This document shows positions 55,853 to 64,000 of a stretch of DNA of 64,000 bases, piece after piece. The stretch covers positions 372,001 to 436,000 of the forward strand of contig NZ_CP015750.1 in NCBI RefSeq assembly GCF_001742185.1. Reading direction: 5' to 3'. How positions within the stretch are numbered: the first letter of the stretch is position 1; each line of letters begins with the position of its first letter. Both the position numbers and the translations under genes were made by a program. This stretch comes from Pectobacterium wasabiae CFBP 3304. Its GTDB lineage: Bacteria; Pseudomonadota; Gammaproteobacteria; Enterobacterales; Enterobacteriaceae. The notes beneath the pieces were generated by a model, which saw only the letters and a list, made by a program, of their open reading frames with translations, had not been told where the DNA came from and did not search any database.

Positions 55853-57703
55853 TTACACCTCATCCACTGAATGGCCTGCCAGCGCGAGACGGATAGAGGC
55901 ATCCATACGGCGGGCGGCAAATTCCTGGGTTTGTTGATCGACTGTTTTAATCGCGGCTTCAATTGCCACGGGATCGCTTCCCTGCATCATTGTATGCAGA
56001 TGTTCGGATGCCGCGACAATGACGCCTTTTTCGTCATTGCTCAATAATTCTGCGTCAGCCGCCAGCGCAGTTTGCAAACTTTCCAGCACGCGTGCCGCCT
56101 CCACTTTTTGCTCTGCCAAACGACGTGCGCCGACATCTTCCTTCGCGTTCAACATCGAATCGGTGATCATCGTGGCAATTTCCGTGTCGCTCAAACCGTA
56201 TGACGGTTTAACCTGAATGGATGCCTCAACGCCTGTCGATTTTTCCATTGCCGTCACGCTCAGCAGGCCATCCGCATCAACCTGAAAAGTCACGCGAATA
56301 TGAGCCCCACCAGCAGGCAACGGCGGCAGACCGCGCAGCGAAAAGCGCGCCAGCGAGCGGCAATCCGCTACCATTTCGCGCTCGCCCTGCAAGACATGGA
56401 TCATCATGCCACTCTGGCCGTCTTTAAACGTCGTGAATTCTTGCGCGCGGGCAACGGGGATCGTGGTATTGCGTGGAATAATTTTTTCCACCAGCCCCCC
56501 CATCGTTTCCAGTCCCAGCGACAAAGGGATCACGTCCAGCAGCAGCATTTCGCTATCTGGCTTGTTGCCCACCAGAATATCCGCCTGGATCGCCGCACCG
56601 ATCGCCACAACCTTGTCTGGATCGATCGAGGTCAGCGGTGTACGACTCAAAAATGCTCCCACTTGCTCACGCACCAGCGGAACACGGGTAGATCCACCGA
56701 CCATCACCACTTCCTGCACATCTTCTGCCGTCAGCCCCGCATCTTTCAGCGTGCGGCGACAGGATAGCAACGTGCGTTTCACCAGCGGAGCAATCAATGC
56801 ATCGAACTGTTCACGGGTGATAGTCCCCTGCCAACCAGCAACATCCACACATACCGCATCAGCGCTGCTGAGCCCAATCTTGGCTTTCACTGCCGCGTCG
56901 CGAAATGCATGATCCAACTGGCGATCGTCACGATCGTGAACACGGGCCTGCTCACGCAGCCACTCTGCCAGCAGATGATCGAAATCATCACCGCCCAGCG
57001 CAGAATCGCCGCCAGTCGCCAGCACTTCAAAGACGCCACGGCTTAAGCGCAGAATGGAAATATCAAAGGTGCCGCCGCCCAGATCGTAAATGGCGATCAC
57101 GCCTTCTTTACCGGAATCCAGCCCGTAGGCAATCGCCGCCGCGGTTGGCTCGTTGAGCAGACGTAATACGTGCAGTCCAGCCAAACGCGCCGCATCTTTG
57201 GTACCCTGACGCTGTGCGTCATCGAAATAGGCAGGGACGGTAATCACCACGCCATCAGGCACACCGCCTAGCGCCGCTTCCGCACGCGCAGCCAGTGCGG
57301 ACAAGATATCCGCCGATACCTGCACAGGGTTGAGGTTGCCAGCGGGAGTCTGAATCAGCGGCAAGCCGTTATCGCTGGCATGAAAACGATAGGGTAAATG
57401 GGGGTAACGCTGCTGAATGTCGGCCAGAGAACGCCCCATCAGGCGTTTGACTGAACTGACCGTGTTTTCCAGATCGTGAGCGGCATTGTCACGTGCTTGC
57501 CAGCCGACGCTGTGGCCATCGTGACGATAGTGGACAACTGACGGCAGCAGATCGCGTCCGTCGCCATCCGCCAGCGTTTGGGCTTCGCCGCTGCGCACGG
57601 TGGCAACGAGCGAATGGGTGGTGCCTAAATCAATACCAGCGGCCAGACGTCGCTGGTGCGGTGCGGCACTAAGGCCAGGCTCACTAATTTGTAATAAGGC
57701 CAT
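55853..57703 (-). CDS. hscA: Fe-S assembly chaperone HscA
   Basis: 616 residues, as in E. coli. DnaK-like ATPase domain ([39 protein letters not shown]) and substrate-binding domain. It releases clusters from IscU by binding its LPPVK motif. ATG 57703; 75 bp after hscB. Confidence 0.97.
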   Translation of the reverse strand: MALLQISEPGLSAAPHQRRLAAGIDLGTTHSLVATVRSGEAQTLADGDGRDLLPSVVHYRHDGHSVGWQARDNAAHDLENTVSSVKRLMGRSLADIQQRYPHLPYRFHASDNGLPLIQTPAGNLNPVQVSADILSALAARAEAALGGVPDGVVITVPAYFDDAQRQGTKDAARLAGLHVLRLLNEPTAAAIAYGLDSGKEGVIAIYDLGGGTFDISILRLSRGVFEVLATGGDSALGGDDFDHLLAEWLREQARVHDRDDRQLDHAFRDAAVKAKIGLSSADAVCVDVAGWQGTITREQFDALIAPLVKRTLLSCRRTLKDAGLTAEDVQEVVMVGGSTRVPLVREQVGAFLSRTPLTSIDPDKVVAIGAAIQADILVGNKPDSEMLLLDVIPLSLGLETMGGLVEKIIPRNTTIPVARAQEFTTFKDGQSGMMIHVLQGEREMVADCRSLARFSLRGLPPLPAGGAHIRVTFQVDADGLLSVTAMEKSTGVEASIQVKPSYGLSDTEIATMITDSMLNAKEDVGARRLAEQKVEAARVLESLQTALAADAELLSNDEKGVIVAASEHLHTMMQGSDPVAIEAAIKTVDQQTQEFAARRMDASIRLALAGHSVDEV

Positions 57704-57778
57704 ATTGAGCTTCCATCAATTGGCTGGCGAAAAAATCCGTATGGTAATCACCACTAGATTTACCGCCGGATTAACGAG

Positions 57779-58297
57779 TTATCTATCCAGCAATTGTTCT
57801 TCGAGTTCTTCAACCTGTTGCTGGAGCTTGTCTAAAAAGCGTAGCTTGCGCACGGTGTCCGCAGCGTCTGTCCACGTCTCATTATCGAGTTCATCACGCA
57901 TGTGAGAATGACGTGTGGCGATCGCGGCCTGCAAACGCTCGGCGAAGGCCGCCAGCGCATCATCCGCATCGGATCGCCGCGAAATCGACTCTAACTCTTC
58001 GCGCAGTTCAAGCTGTTCCATCAGGAATGCGGTGTCACGCATCGTATGCTGTTCGTTGTTCACATCAAAACCGTGCAGTGACAGCATGTACTCCGCGCGT
58101 TTCAGCGGATGCTTTAGCGCCTGATAGGCGTTATTGATCGTCGCCGCCTGCTGTACCGCCAGCATACGCTCGCGCTCAGGGCTGGCAGCATAACGGTCAG
58201 GATGGAACTGCCGTTGCAAGTCCTGAAACCGGGATGCAAGCAGGCCACCATCCACATCATAGCGAATAGGCAGCCCGAATAACGTAAAGTAATCCAT
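57779..58297 (-). CDS. hscB: Fe-S assembly co-chaperone HscB
   Basis: 172 residues. J domain with HPD in RQFHPDRYA and a C-terminal helical IscU-binding region. Delivers IscU to HscA. Start ATG 58297 gives [14 protein letters not shown]; a longer frame is open upstream but unsupported. Confidence 0.96.
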   Translation of the reverse strand: MDYFTLFGLPIRYDVDGGLLASRFQDLQRQFHPDRYAASPERERMLAVQQAATINNAYQALKHPLKRAEYMLSLHGFDVNNEQHTMRDTAFLMEQLELREELESISRRSDADDALAAFAERLQAAIATRHSHMRDELDNETWTDAADTVRKLRFLDKLQQQVEELEEQLLDR

Positions 58298-58368
58298 AGT
58301 GGTACTCTGGGAGTTCTGGGTAGCGGCACTTGCCATTCGTTAATAGCATGCTCACTACCCAAGAGAGG

Positions 58369-58692
58369 TCAGACGTTGAAACTTTCGCCGCAACCACATT
58401 CGCCGGTAATGTTAGGATTATTGAACTTAAAGCCTTCGTTCAACCCTTCCTTGACGAAATCCAACTCGGTTCCGTCAAGATAAACCAGGCTTTTGCCATC
58501 CACGATGACCTTGACGCCTTTGTCTTCAAAGACTGTGTCACCGTCGTTCAAATCATCCACAAACTCCAGCACATACGCCATACCAGAGCAGCCGGATGTA
58601 CGCACGCCAAGACGCAGTCCAAGGCCTTTGCCCCGGTTTGCGATGAAAGCGCTCACGCGTTGTGCCGCACTTTCACTCAGAGAAATCGACAT
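58369..58692 (-). CDS. iscA: Iron-sulfur carrier IscA
   Basis: 107 residues, A-type carrier with Cys ligands in [10 protein letters not shown] and GECGCGESF. Carries clusters or iron to target proteins. ATG 58692 gives [13 protein letters not shown]. Confidence 0.97.
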   Translation of the reverse strand: MSISLSESAAQRVSAFIANRGKGLGLRLGVRTSGCSGMAYVLEFVDDLNDGDTVFEDKGVKVIVDGKSLVYLDGTELDFVKEGLNEGFKFNNPNITGECGCGESFNV

Positions 58693-58773
58693 ACTGTTAC
58701 CTCGATCGTTCGCCAGCTCGACGGGATCAGGCACCGAGAACCACGGTGCCCCCGACGAGTTCAGCCGCAGAGA

Positions 58774-59160
58774 TTACTGCGCGTCGCGTTTACTTTTGTA
58801 ATCCGCAATCGCTGCCTTGATAGCGTCTTCTGCCAGAATGGAGCAGTGGATCTTCACTGGCGGTAGCTCAAGCTCTTCGGCAATCTGCGTGTTCTTAATC
58901 GCTTCAGCTTCATTCAGCGATTTGCCTTTTACCCACTCAGTGACCAGCGAGCTGGAGGCAATAGCAGAACCACAACCGTATGTCTTGAAGCGGGCATCTT
59001 CGATGATACCCTCATTGTTGACTTTTATCTGCAACTTCATCACATCGCCGCACGCTGGCGCGCCGACCATGCCACTGCCGATAGAAGGATCGGCGTTGTC
59101 AAACGAACCCACGTTGCGTGGATTTTCGTAGTGATCAATTACTTTTTCGCTGTAAGCCAT
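58774..59160 (-). CDS. iscU: Fe-S cluster scaffold IscU
   Basis: 128 residues. Cys37 (PACGD), Cys63 (YGCGSA), Cys106 (KIHCSIL) build the cluster; LPPVK at 99-103 binds HscA. ATG 59160, 24 bp after iscS. Confidence 0.97.
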   Translation of the reverse strand: MAYSEKVIDHYENPRNVGSFDNADPSIGSGMVGAPACGDVMKLQIKVNNEGIIEDARFKTYGCGSAIASSSLVTEWVKGKSLNEAEAIKNTQIAEELELPPVKIHCSILAEDAIKAAIADYKSKRDAQ

Positions 59161-59184
59161 GATAGTCGTCCCCGATCTGGTGAA

Positions 59185-60399
59185 TTAATGATGTGCCCAT
59201 TCGATGCTGCTGATATCCACGCCCTGCTTGAACATTTCCCACAACGGAGAAAGATCGCGCAGACGGCCGATGGATTTACGTACCAGCTCGATGGTGTAGT
59301 CGATCTCTTCTTCGGTGGTAAAACGCCCCAGCGAGAAACGGATCGAGCTATGTGCCAGCTCATCATTCATGCCCAACGCACGTAACACGTAGGAGGGCTC
59401 CAGACTAGCCGACGTACAGGCAGAACCGGACGATACCGCCAGATCCTTGAGCGCCATAATCAACGATTCACCCTCAACATAGTTGAAGCTGACGTTCAGG
59501 ATGTTAGGCACGCCCTGCTCGATATCACCATTCAGATAGACTTCTTCAATATCATTAATACCGTTCCACAGACGATCGCGCAGCGCACGCAGGCGATCCA
59601 TTTCTGCGGTCATCCCTTCTTTCGCGATGCGGTAGGCTTCGCCCATACCGACAATCTGATGCACAGGCAAGGTGCCAGAACGCATACCGCGCTCATGGCC
59701 ACCGCCGTGCATCTGCGCTTCAAGGCGAATACGGGGTTTACGACGAACATACAGTGCTCCGATCCCTTTCGGCCCATAGATTTTATGGCCGGAGAAAGAC
59801 ATCAGATCCACTTTTAACTGACTGAGATCGATAGGCAGTTTACCTACGCTCTGCGTGGCATCGACATGGAATACGATACCGCGGCTACGGCACATCTCAC
59901 CGATGGCTGCGATATCCTGCACAACGCCAATTTCGTTGTTAACGTGCATGATGGAAACCAGAATGGTGTCCTCACGCATTGCGGCTTCAAGTTCAGTCAG
60001 GTCGATAATACCGTTACGCTGCGGTGCCAAGTAAGTGACATCGAAACCTTCACGTTCAAGCTGACGACAGGTATCCAGCACGGCTTTGTGTTCAGTCTTG
60101 CTGGTGATGATGTGCTTGCCCTTCTTCTGATAGAAGTTGGCAGCACCTTTAATCGCGAGGTTATCGGCTTCGGTCGCGCCTGACGTGAAGACGATCTCAC
60201 GCGGGTCGGCACCAACCAGTTCAGCAATTTGGTTACGGGCGATATCAACCGCCTCTTCCGCCTGCCAGCCAAAACGGTGTGAACGGGAAGCCGGATTACC
60301 GAACGTACCGTCCAGAGTCAAACACTGCATCATTTTCTCAGCAACGCGCGGGTCAACCGGCGTGGTGGCTGAATAATCGAGATAGATAGGTAACTTCAT
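59185..60399 (-). CDS. iscS: Cysteine desulfurase IscS
   Basis: 404 residues. PLP Lys in [12 protein letters not shown] and the mobile catalytic Cys in [14 protein letters not shown]. Supplies sulfur from cysteine for clusters, thiamine and tRNA thiolation. ATG 60399. A 252-bp gap with a hairpin separates it from iscR. Confidence 0.97.
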   Translation of the reverse strand: MKLPIYLDYSATTPVDPRVAEKMMQCLTLDGTFGNPASRSHRFGWQAEEAVDIARNQIAELVGADPREIVFTSGATEADNLAIKGAANFYQKKGKHIITSKTEHKAVLDTCRQLEREGFDVTYLAPQRNGIIDLTELEAAMREDTILVSIMHVNNEIGVVQDIAAIGEMCRSRGIVFHVDATQSVGKLPIDLSQLKVDLMSFSGHKIYGPKGIGALYVRRKPRIRLEAQMHGGGHERGMRSGTLPVHQIVGMGEAYRIAKEGMTAEMDRLRALRDRLWNGINDIEEVYLNGDIEQGVPNILNVSFNYVEGESLIMALKDLAVSSGSACTSASLEPSYVLRALGMNDELAHSSIRFSLGRFTTEEEIDYTIELVRKSIGRLRDLSPLWEMFKQGVDISSIEWAHH

Positions 60400-60611
60400 T
60401 GCTCATAAACTCCGTACATCACTTCAAAACGTACAATGCGTTTTGTTTTATTGACAGGTTGTTTATACCCGCAACCTCTCGGGCCAATGCAAAATTTTAC
60501 GATGTCATCGTCGGAACAATTCATCGTCACAACAACACCGTGACAGCCGCAATAACACGCGTACCACATTAGGCAATATGGTCATCGATTACGCAGCGAT
60601 CAGAAAGACAA

Positions 60612-60642
60612 AACGTGACGAGTAAAGATAGCTCGTCACGTT
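60612..60642 (-). terminator. Hairpin/terminator between iscR and iscS
   Basis: AACGTGACGAG and CTCGTCACGTT form an 11-bp stem with a 9-nt loop; on the minus strand TTGTCTTTCTG follows. In E. coli the iscR-iscS region has structure that lets iscR mRNA persist when RyhB silences iscSUA, and this hairpin is a candidate counterpart. Confidence 0.65.
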
Positions 60643-60651
60643 GAAGGTATA

Positions 60652-61146
60652 TCAGGCGCGCAGGTTAACGTTGATCGTTTCCTGGATACGTCCATTAGCG
60701 GTACGGCGGATGTCAGCATCCTGACGATCGGCAACGTTCAGCACTTCCTTATTATTCACCAGCTCATCCAGCGTGATGTTATTCAGGAAGTCGGTAATAC
60801 GGTCGCTCAGATCGCGCCACAGCGTATGCGTCAGGCAGCGATCGCCACCCTGGCAGCCTTCACGACCCTGACAGCGCGTTGCATCAACAGACTCATCGAC
60901 CGCAGAAATAACCATACCAACGGCGATTTCATTCGCGCTTTTACCCAGCAGATAACCACCGCCCGGGCCACGAACGCTGGCAACTAGTCCGTTCTTGCGC
61001 AAGCGCGAAAACAGTTGCTCCAGATAAGACAGTGAAATGCCTTGGCGTTCAGAAATATCCGCTAATGGAACCGGACCTTCCTGGGAGTGTAGAGCCACAT
61101 CGAGCATGGCGGTAACGGCGTAACGGCCTTTGGATGTCAGTCTCAT
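60652..61146 (-). CDS. iscR: Fe-S cluster-sensing regulator IscR
   Basis: 164 residues, Rrf2 family. Winged helix ([20 protein letters not shown]) and cluster ligands Cys92, Cys98, Cys104 with His107 in [16 protein letters not shown]. Holo-IscR represses the isc operon. ATG 61146 chosen; a longer frame to 61218 crosses the promoter. The first gene of the isc operon. Confidence 0.96.
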   Translation of the reverse strand: MRLTSKGRYAVTAMLDVALHSQEGPVPLADISERQGISLSYLEQLFSRLRKNGLVASVRGPGGGYLLGKSANEIAVGMVISAVDESVDATRCQGREGCQGGDRCLTHTLWRDLSDRITDFLNNITLDELVNNKEVLNVADRQDADIRRTANGRIQETINVNLRA

Positions 61147-61216
61147 GATAGTGGTACCTGTAGGTAAAACATGTATTATGAAAACATGTATTGGCAGAAC
61201 ATACCGCGAGTCTGAC

Positions 61217-61266
61217 ATTCCCGAGTGTTTTAGTCAACTATTTAACCGAGTAAAATACTCAAGTAT
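61217..61266 (-). promoter_or_regulatory. Two tandem type 1 IscR sites and iscR promoter
   Basis: On the minus strand ATAGTTGACTAAAACACTCG (61241-61222, continuing GGAAT) and ATACTTGAGTATTTTACTCG (61266-61247) fit the type 1 IscR motif; they are 25-bp units lying end to end. TTGACT inside the first serves as the -35 box, with CAGACT 17 bp downstream as -10. Confidence 0.85.
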
Positions 61267-61991
61267 TATTCGTCGTGTGTTTTCTGTACTGAACTCAGTA
61301 TCCCACGCAGGATGTTAAGTTCCTGCGCTTCAGGTCTGGCGCGGGTAAACAGGCGACGCAGCTTGTTCATCACCTGCCCTTGATGTGCGGGTCGGATAAA
61401 TCCGGTTTGCAGCAATGTCTCTTCGAGATGCTGATAAAAGCGTTCCAGATCGTCGACTAGCGGATACGGCGACTCTTCATGTTCCGGCTTACCGGCCTGT
61501 AGCCGATCTAAATGCGCGATACGGACTTCATAAGCAATAATCTGCACCGCCATCGCCAGATTTAACGAGCTGTATTCCGGATTAGCGGGGATGGCCACGT
61601 GATAATGGCATTTTTGCAGTTCATCATTCGTCAGCCCGACACGTTCACGCCCAAACACCAATGCAACTGGAGCGTGCTCCGCTTCCTGTGCGCTACGAAC
61701 ACCGCACTCGCGCGGATCCAGCATCGGCCAAGGCAACGTGCGAGAACGCGCACTGGTGCCAACGACCAGACTACAACCCTCAAGCGCCTGATCGAGCGAA
61801 TCAACAATCGTAGCATTACCGATGACATCGCTGGCACCGGCCGCCAGCGCAATCGCCTGCGAATCAGGCTTAACCAGTGGATTGACCAAATAAAGTTTGC
61901 TTAATCCCATGGTTTTCATCGCTCTGGCCACCGACCCCATATTGCCAGTGTGCGACGTTTCAACCAGAACAATGCGAATATTGTCTAACAT
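61266..61991 (-). CDS. trmJ: TrmJ, tRNA (Cm32/Um32) 2'-O-methyltransferase
   Basis: 241 residues. SPOUT methyltransferase; start [27 protein letters not shown]-knot motifs [16 protein letters not shown] and [19 protein letters not shown]. Methylates position 32 of several tRNAs. ATG 61991. Its stop codon touches the outer IscR site. Divergent from suhB. Confidence 0.96.
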   Translation of the reverse strand: MLDNIRIVLVETSHTGNMGSVARAMKTMGLSKLYLVNPLVKPDSQAIALAAGASDVIGNATIVDSLDQALEGCSLVVGTSARSRTLPWPMLDPRECGVRSAQEAEHAPVALVFGRERVGLTNDELQKCHYHVAIPANPEYSSLNLAMAVQIIAYEVRIAHLDRLQAGKPEHEESPYPLVDDLERFYQHLEETLLQTGFIRPAHQGQVMNKLRRLFTRARPEAQELNILRGILSSVQKTHDE

Positions 61992-62133
61992 ATGTACTCT
62001 GTTATGCGAAAAGGAAGAAATAGTAGTGTGAAAAGGAAAGCGCCATACCTTAACACAAACTTAGCTATTTTACTTTTCCACTGCTATACTCTGCGCCGCT
62101 TTCCGTTCTTTAACATTCCAGTGGACCGATACC

Positions 62134-62937
62134 ATGCATCCGATGCTCAACATCGCTATACGCGCTGCGCGTAAAGCCGGTAATTTAATTGCCAAGAACT
62201 ATGAAACGCCAGACGCCGTCGAAGCTAGCCAGAAAGGCAGCAACGATTTTGTGACCAACGTCGATCGGGATGCAGAACGTCTGATCGTTGAAGTCATCCG
62301 TAAATCTTACCCACAGCACACCATTATTGGTGAAGAGTGTGGCGAGCTGGTTGGCGAAGATCCGGCAGTACAATGGGTTATCGATCCTCTGGATGGCACC
62401 ACCAACTTCATCAAACGTTTACCCCACTTCGCCGTTTCTATCGCGGTTCGCATTAAAGGCCGTACCGAAGTTGCCGTTGTTTATGATCCTATGCGTAATG
62501 AACTGTTTAGTGCTACCCGTGGTCAGGGTGCGCAGTTGAACGGCTATCGTCTGCGCAGCAGCACTGCCCGCGATCTGGACGGCACCGTGCTGGCAACCGG
62601 CTTCCCTTTCAAATTAAAACAACACAGCAAAAGTTATATCAATGTCATCGGCGCGCTGTTCACCCAGTGTGCGGATTTCCGCCGCACGGGTTCTGCTGCA
62701 CTGGATCTCGCCTATGTAGCCGCGGGTCGCGTTGACGGTTTCTTTGAAATCGGCCTGAAGCCGTGGGATTTTGCTGGTGGCGAACTGCTGGTACGCGAAG
62801 CTGGCGGGATCGTGACAGACTTCGTTGGTGCTCATAACTATATGACGTCCGGCAATCTGGTTGCAGGTAATCCGCGAGTGGTTAAAGCCATTCTGGGCAC
62901 CATTCGTGAAGAACTGAGTGACGCGCTGAAACGCTAA
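62134..62937 (+). CDS. suhB: SuhB, inositol-1-monophosphatase family / Nus factor
   Basis: 267 residues. Metal-binding GEECGE and VIDPLDGTTNFIKRLPHF motifs, C-terminal KPWDFAGGELLVREAGG. In E. coli SuhB joins the rRNA antitermination complex; the phosphatase activity acts on inositol phosphates. ATG 62134. Confidence 0.96.
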   Translation: MHPMLNIAIRAARKAGNLIAKNYETPDAVEASQKGSNDFVTNVDRDAERLIVEVIRKSYPQHTIIGEECGELVGEDPAVQWVIDPLDGTTNFIKRLPHFAVSIAVRIKGRTEVAVVYDPMRNELFSATRGQGAQLNGYRLRSSTARDLDGTVLATGFPFKLKQHSKSYINVIGALFTQCADFRRTGSAALDLAYVAAGRVDGFFEIGLKPWDFAGGELLVREAGGIVTDFVGAHNYMTSGNLVAGNPRVVKAILGTIREELSDALKR

Positions 62938-62946
62938 TTTCGCCCC

Positions 62947-62986
62947 ACTCCGGCCCACCCACATAAAAATGAAATCGGGTCGGAGT
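62947..62986 (+). terminator. Terminator after suhB
   Basis: ACTCCGGCCC (62947-62956) and GGGTCGGAGT (62977-62986) form a 10-bp stem with one G-T pair and a 20-nt loop, followed by TGTTATTTTTCTTT. Confidence 0.7.
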
Positions 62987-63037
62987 TGTTATTTTTCTTT
63001 ACATATGAATCCTGTATACGCATTGTTTATCCTTATA

Positions 63038-63052
63038 CGATAATAATTATCA
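63038..63052 (+). promoter_or_regulatory. Fur box
   Basis: CGATAATAATTATCA fits the 7-1-7 Fur motif (TGATAAT-N-ATTATCA) at 14 of 15 positions. It lies 78 bp upstream of the substrate-binding-protein start, so iron-dependent repression is likely. Confidence 0.75.
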
Positions 63053-63062
63053 AACTCATTAC

Positions 63063-63110
63063 ACTGATGAGTTCAGTACTCTACTGATAAATTCAATACT
63101 CTGATAAATT
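63063..63110 (+). repeat. Tandem 20-bp repeat before the binding-protein gene
   Basis: ACTGATGAGTTCAGTACTCT at 63063-63082 and ACTGATAAATTCAATACTCT at 63083-63102 differ at 3 positions; a third partial unit CTGATAAATT overlaps at 63101-63110. The repeats lie between the Fur box and the start codon, in the 5' leader or promoter. Confidence 0.75.
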
Positions 63111-63129
63111 GTGAATTAGGATGACCACC

Positions 63130-64000
63130 ATGTTAAGAACATCAGTAAGATCGCTCTTTCTGACTGCATTACTCTCCGCTCCGCTCTTCAGCTACGCCAC
63201 CCAATATCCTCTCACCGTTACCGACTTCGACGGCAGAAGTGTCACCATTCAACAAGAGCCACAGCGCATCATTCTGCAAGACGGCCGCGACATTATGGCG
63301 ATGGCCCTGCTTGACCGCGATAATCCCTTTCAGCGTCTGGTTGCCTGGAACAATCTGGCAAAAAAACAGGACACCGCAACCTGGGACATGCTGAAAGGAA
63401 AGTGGCCTCAGTCCGTTGGTATTCTGGACATGGGATTCAGTGATAAAGGCAACGTCGATCTGGAAAGCGTGCTGTCAAAACAGCCGGACCTGATGATTGC
63501 CCAGTTGCGTGCCAAGGCGGCGCTGAAAGAAAGTGGCGTGATCGACAAACTCAGCGCGCTGAATATTCCCGTACTCTTTGTCGATTATGAAGTGAATCCG
63601 GCGAAAGATACCGCCCCCAGCATCGACCTATTGGGTAAGGTTCTGAACCGCGAAACTAATGCCAAAGCGTATACCGATTTCTATCGTCAGCACTTTGATG
63701 CCATTCAGCAGAAAACCGCCGCAATCACCCCGAAACCCGGCGTCTTTGTAGAACCGATTGCCGGTAACTCAGACTCCTGCTGCTTCACACACAGCAACAG
63801 CGGTTGGGGCGGACTGATTGAAGCGGTCGGCGCAAAAAATATTGGTTCTGATTTGCTGCCGGGCGCAACAGGTTTTGTCTCGCTGGAAAAGATTATCAGC
63901 ATGAAACCTGATGTCTACATCATGACAGGCTCTAAACGTGGTAACAGTCAGGTACTGCCGCTAGGCTATGGTGCCAGCGTAGAAGGTGTTCGCACTCAGG
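63130..64000 (+). CDS. Iron-type ABC transporter substrate-binding protein (3' end outside window)
   Basis: 290 residues to the window edge. Signal peptide (1-23, MLRTSVRSLFLTALLSAPLF then SYA) and a FecB/BtuF-like periplasmic-binding fold: VTDFDGRSVTIQQEPQRIIL, a long helix-linked hinge, LSKQPDLMIAQ, and a second lobe (GWGGLIEAVGAKNIGSDLLP, MKPDVYIMTGSKRG). A CC pair (DSCCFTHSN) is unusual. Ligand probably a ferric siderophore or haem, supported by the Fur box. ATG 63130 preferred over ATG 63121 because AGG is 8-10 nt upstream. Confidence 0.87.
   Translation, partial: MLRTSVRSLFLTALLSAPLFSYATQYPLTVTDFDGRSVTIQQEPQRIILQDGRDIMAMALLDRDNPFQRLVAWNNLAKKQDTATWDMLKGKWPQSVGILDMGFSDKGNVDLESVLSKQPDLMIAQLRAKAALKESGVIDKLSALNIPVLFVDYEVNPAKDTAPSIDLLGKVLNRETNAKAYTDFYRQHFDAIQQKTAAITPKPGVFVEPIAGNSDSCCFTHSNSGWGGLIEAVGAKNIGSDLLPGATGFVSLEKIISMKPDVYIMTGSKRGNSQVLPLGYGASVEGVRTQ

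Overview
The window is enterobacterial chromosome and most likely from Pectobacterium or a close soft-rot relative (Pectobacteriaceae). The housekeeping gene order matches Escherichia coli over long stretches: baeSR-trhP-cyaR-yegS, then guaBA/xseA-yfgJ-der-bamB-yfgM-hisS-ispG-rodZ-rlmN-ndk, then sseA/sseB-pepB-iscX-fdx-hscA-hscB-iscA-iscU-iscS-iscR-trmJ-suhB. These blocks are interrupted by accessory genes typical of soft-rot bacteria: a penicillin V acylase, a protealysin-type protease with its inhibitor, and ERIC-type repeats. The assignment rests on recalled protein families and gene order; no database search was possible.

Layout. 1-6.3 kb: end of baeS, baeR, glutathionyl-hydroquinone reductase, trhP, the CRP-dependent sRNA CyaR, an ERIC element, lipid kinase yegS, psiE. 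6.4-8.4 kb: a second ERIC carrying an extra hairpin-rich segment, then thiMD under a TPP riboswitch. 8.5-14.7 kb: an AT-rich block between two 81-bp direct repeats, the right one attached to an IS5-family transposase remnant. It holds a DmlR-like LysR regulator convergent with a four-gene operon (LeuC-like, LeuD-like, FAH-family enzyme, 2-hydroxycarboxylate transporter). This looks like an acquired organic-acid catabolic unit and is the best candidate for an undescribed system. 14.7-31 kb: accessory and stress genes (two zinc alcohol dehydrogenases, a diguanylate cyclase, DUF1266 and DUF3750 proteins, a frameshifted TauE/SafE exporter, penicillin V acylase, a Sel1-repeat protein, a TetR/oxidoreductase pair with a clear operator).

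31-34 kb: a small variable segment next to the 3' end of guaA (RIO-type kinase, integrase remnant, Ner-like regulator, toxin-antitoxin pair) bounded by two copies of a terminator-like repeat. 34-43 kb: guaBA, xseA, a protealysin-like protease with emfourin-like inhibitor, yfgJ, an AEC transporter, der. 43-53.6 kb: outer-membrane assembly, histidyl-tRNA synthetase, isoprenoid, cell-shape, pilus, rRNA-methylation and nucleotide genes, then sseA/sseB. 53.7-63 kb: pepB and the complete Isc iron-sulfur cluster operon under IscR, with trmJ and suhB. The right edge holds the start of a Fur-box-preceded iron-type ABC substrate-binding protein.

Functional links. Iron-sulfur assembly (Isc) supplies several enzymes encoded here (IspG, RlmN, the LeuC-like dehydratase). 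BamB, YfgM and RodZ serve the envelope. No rRNA, tRNA or CRISPR array was seen. Two reading frames are broken by the same kind of event, one G missing from a run of six, so sequencing error should be excluded before calling them pseudogenes.
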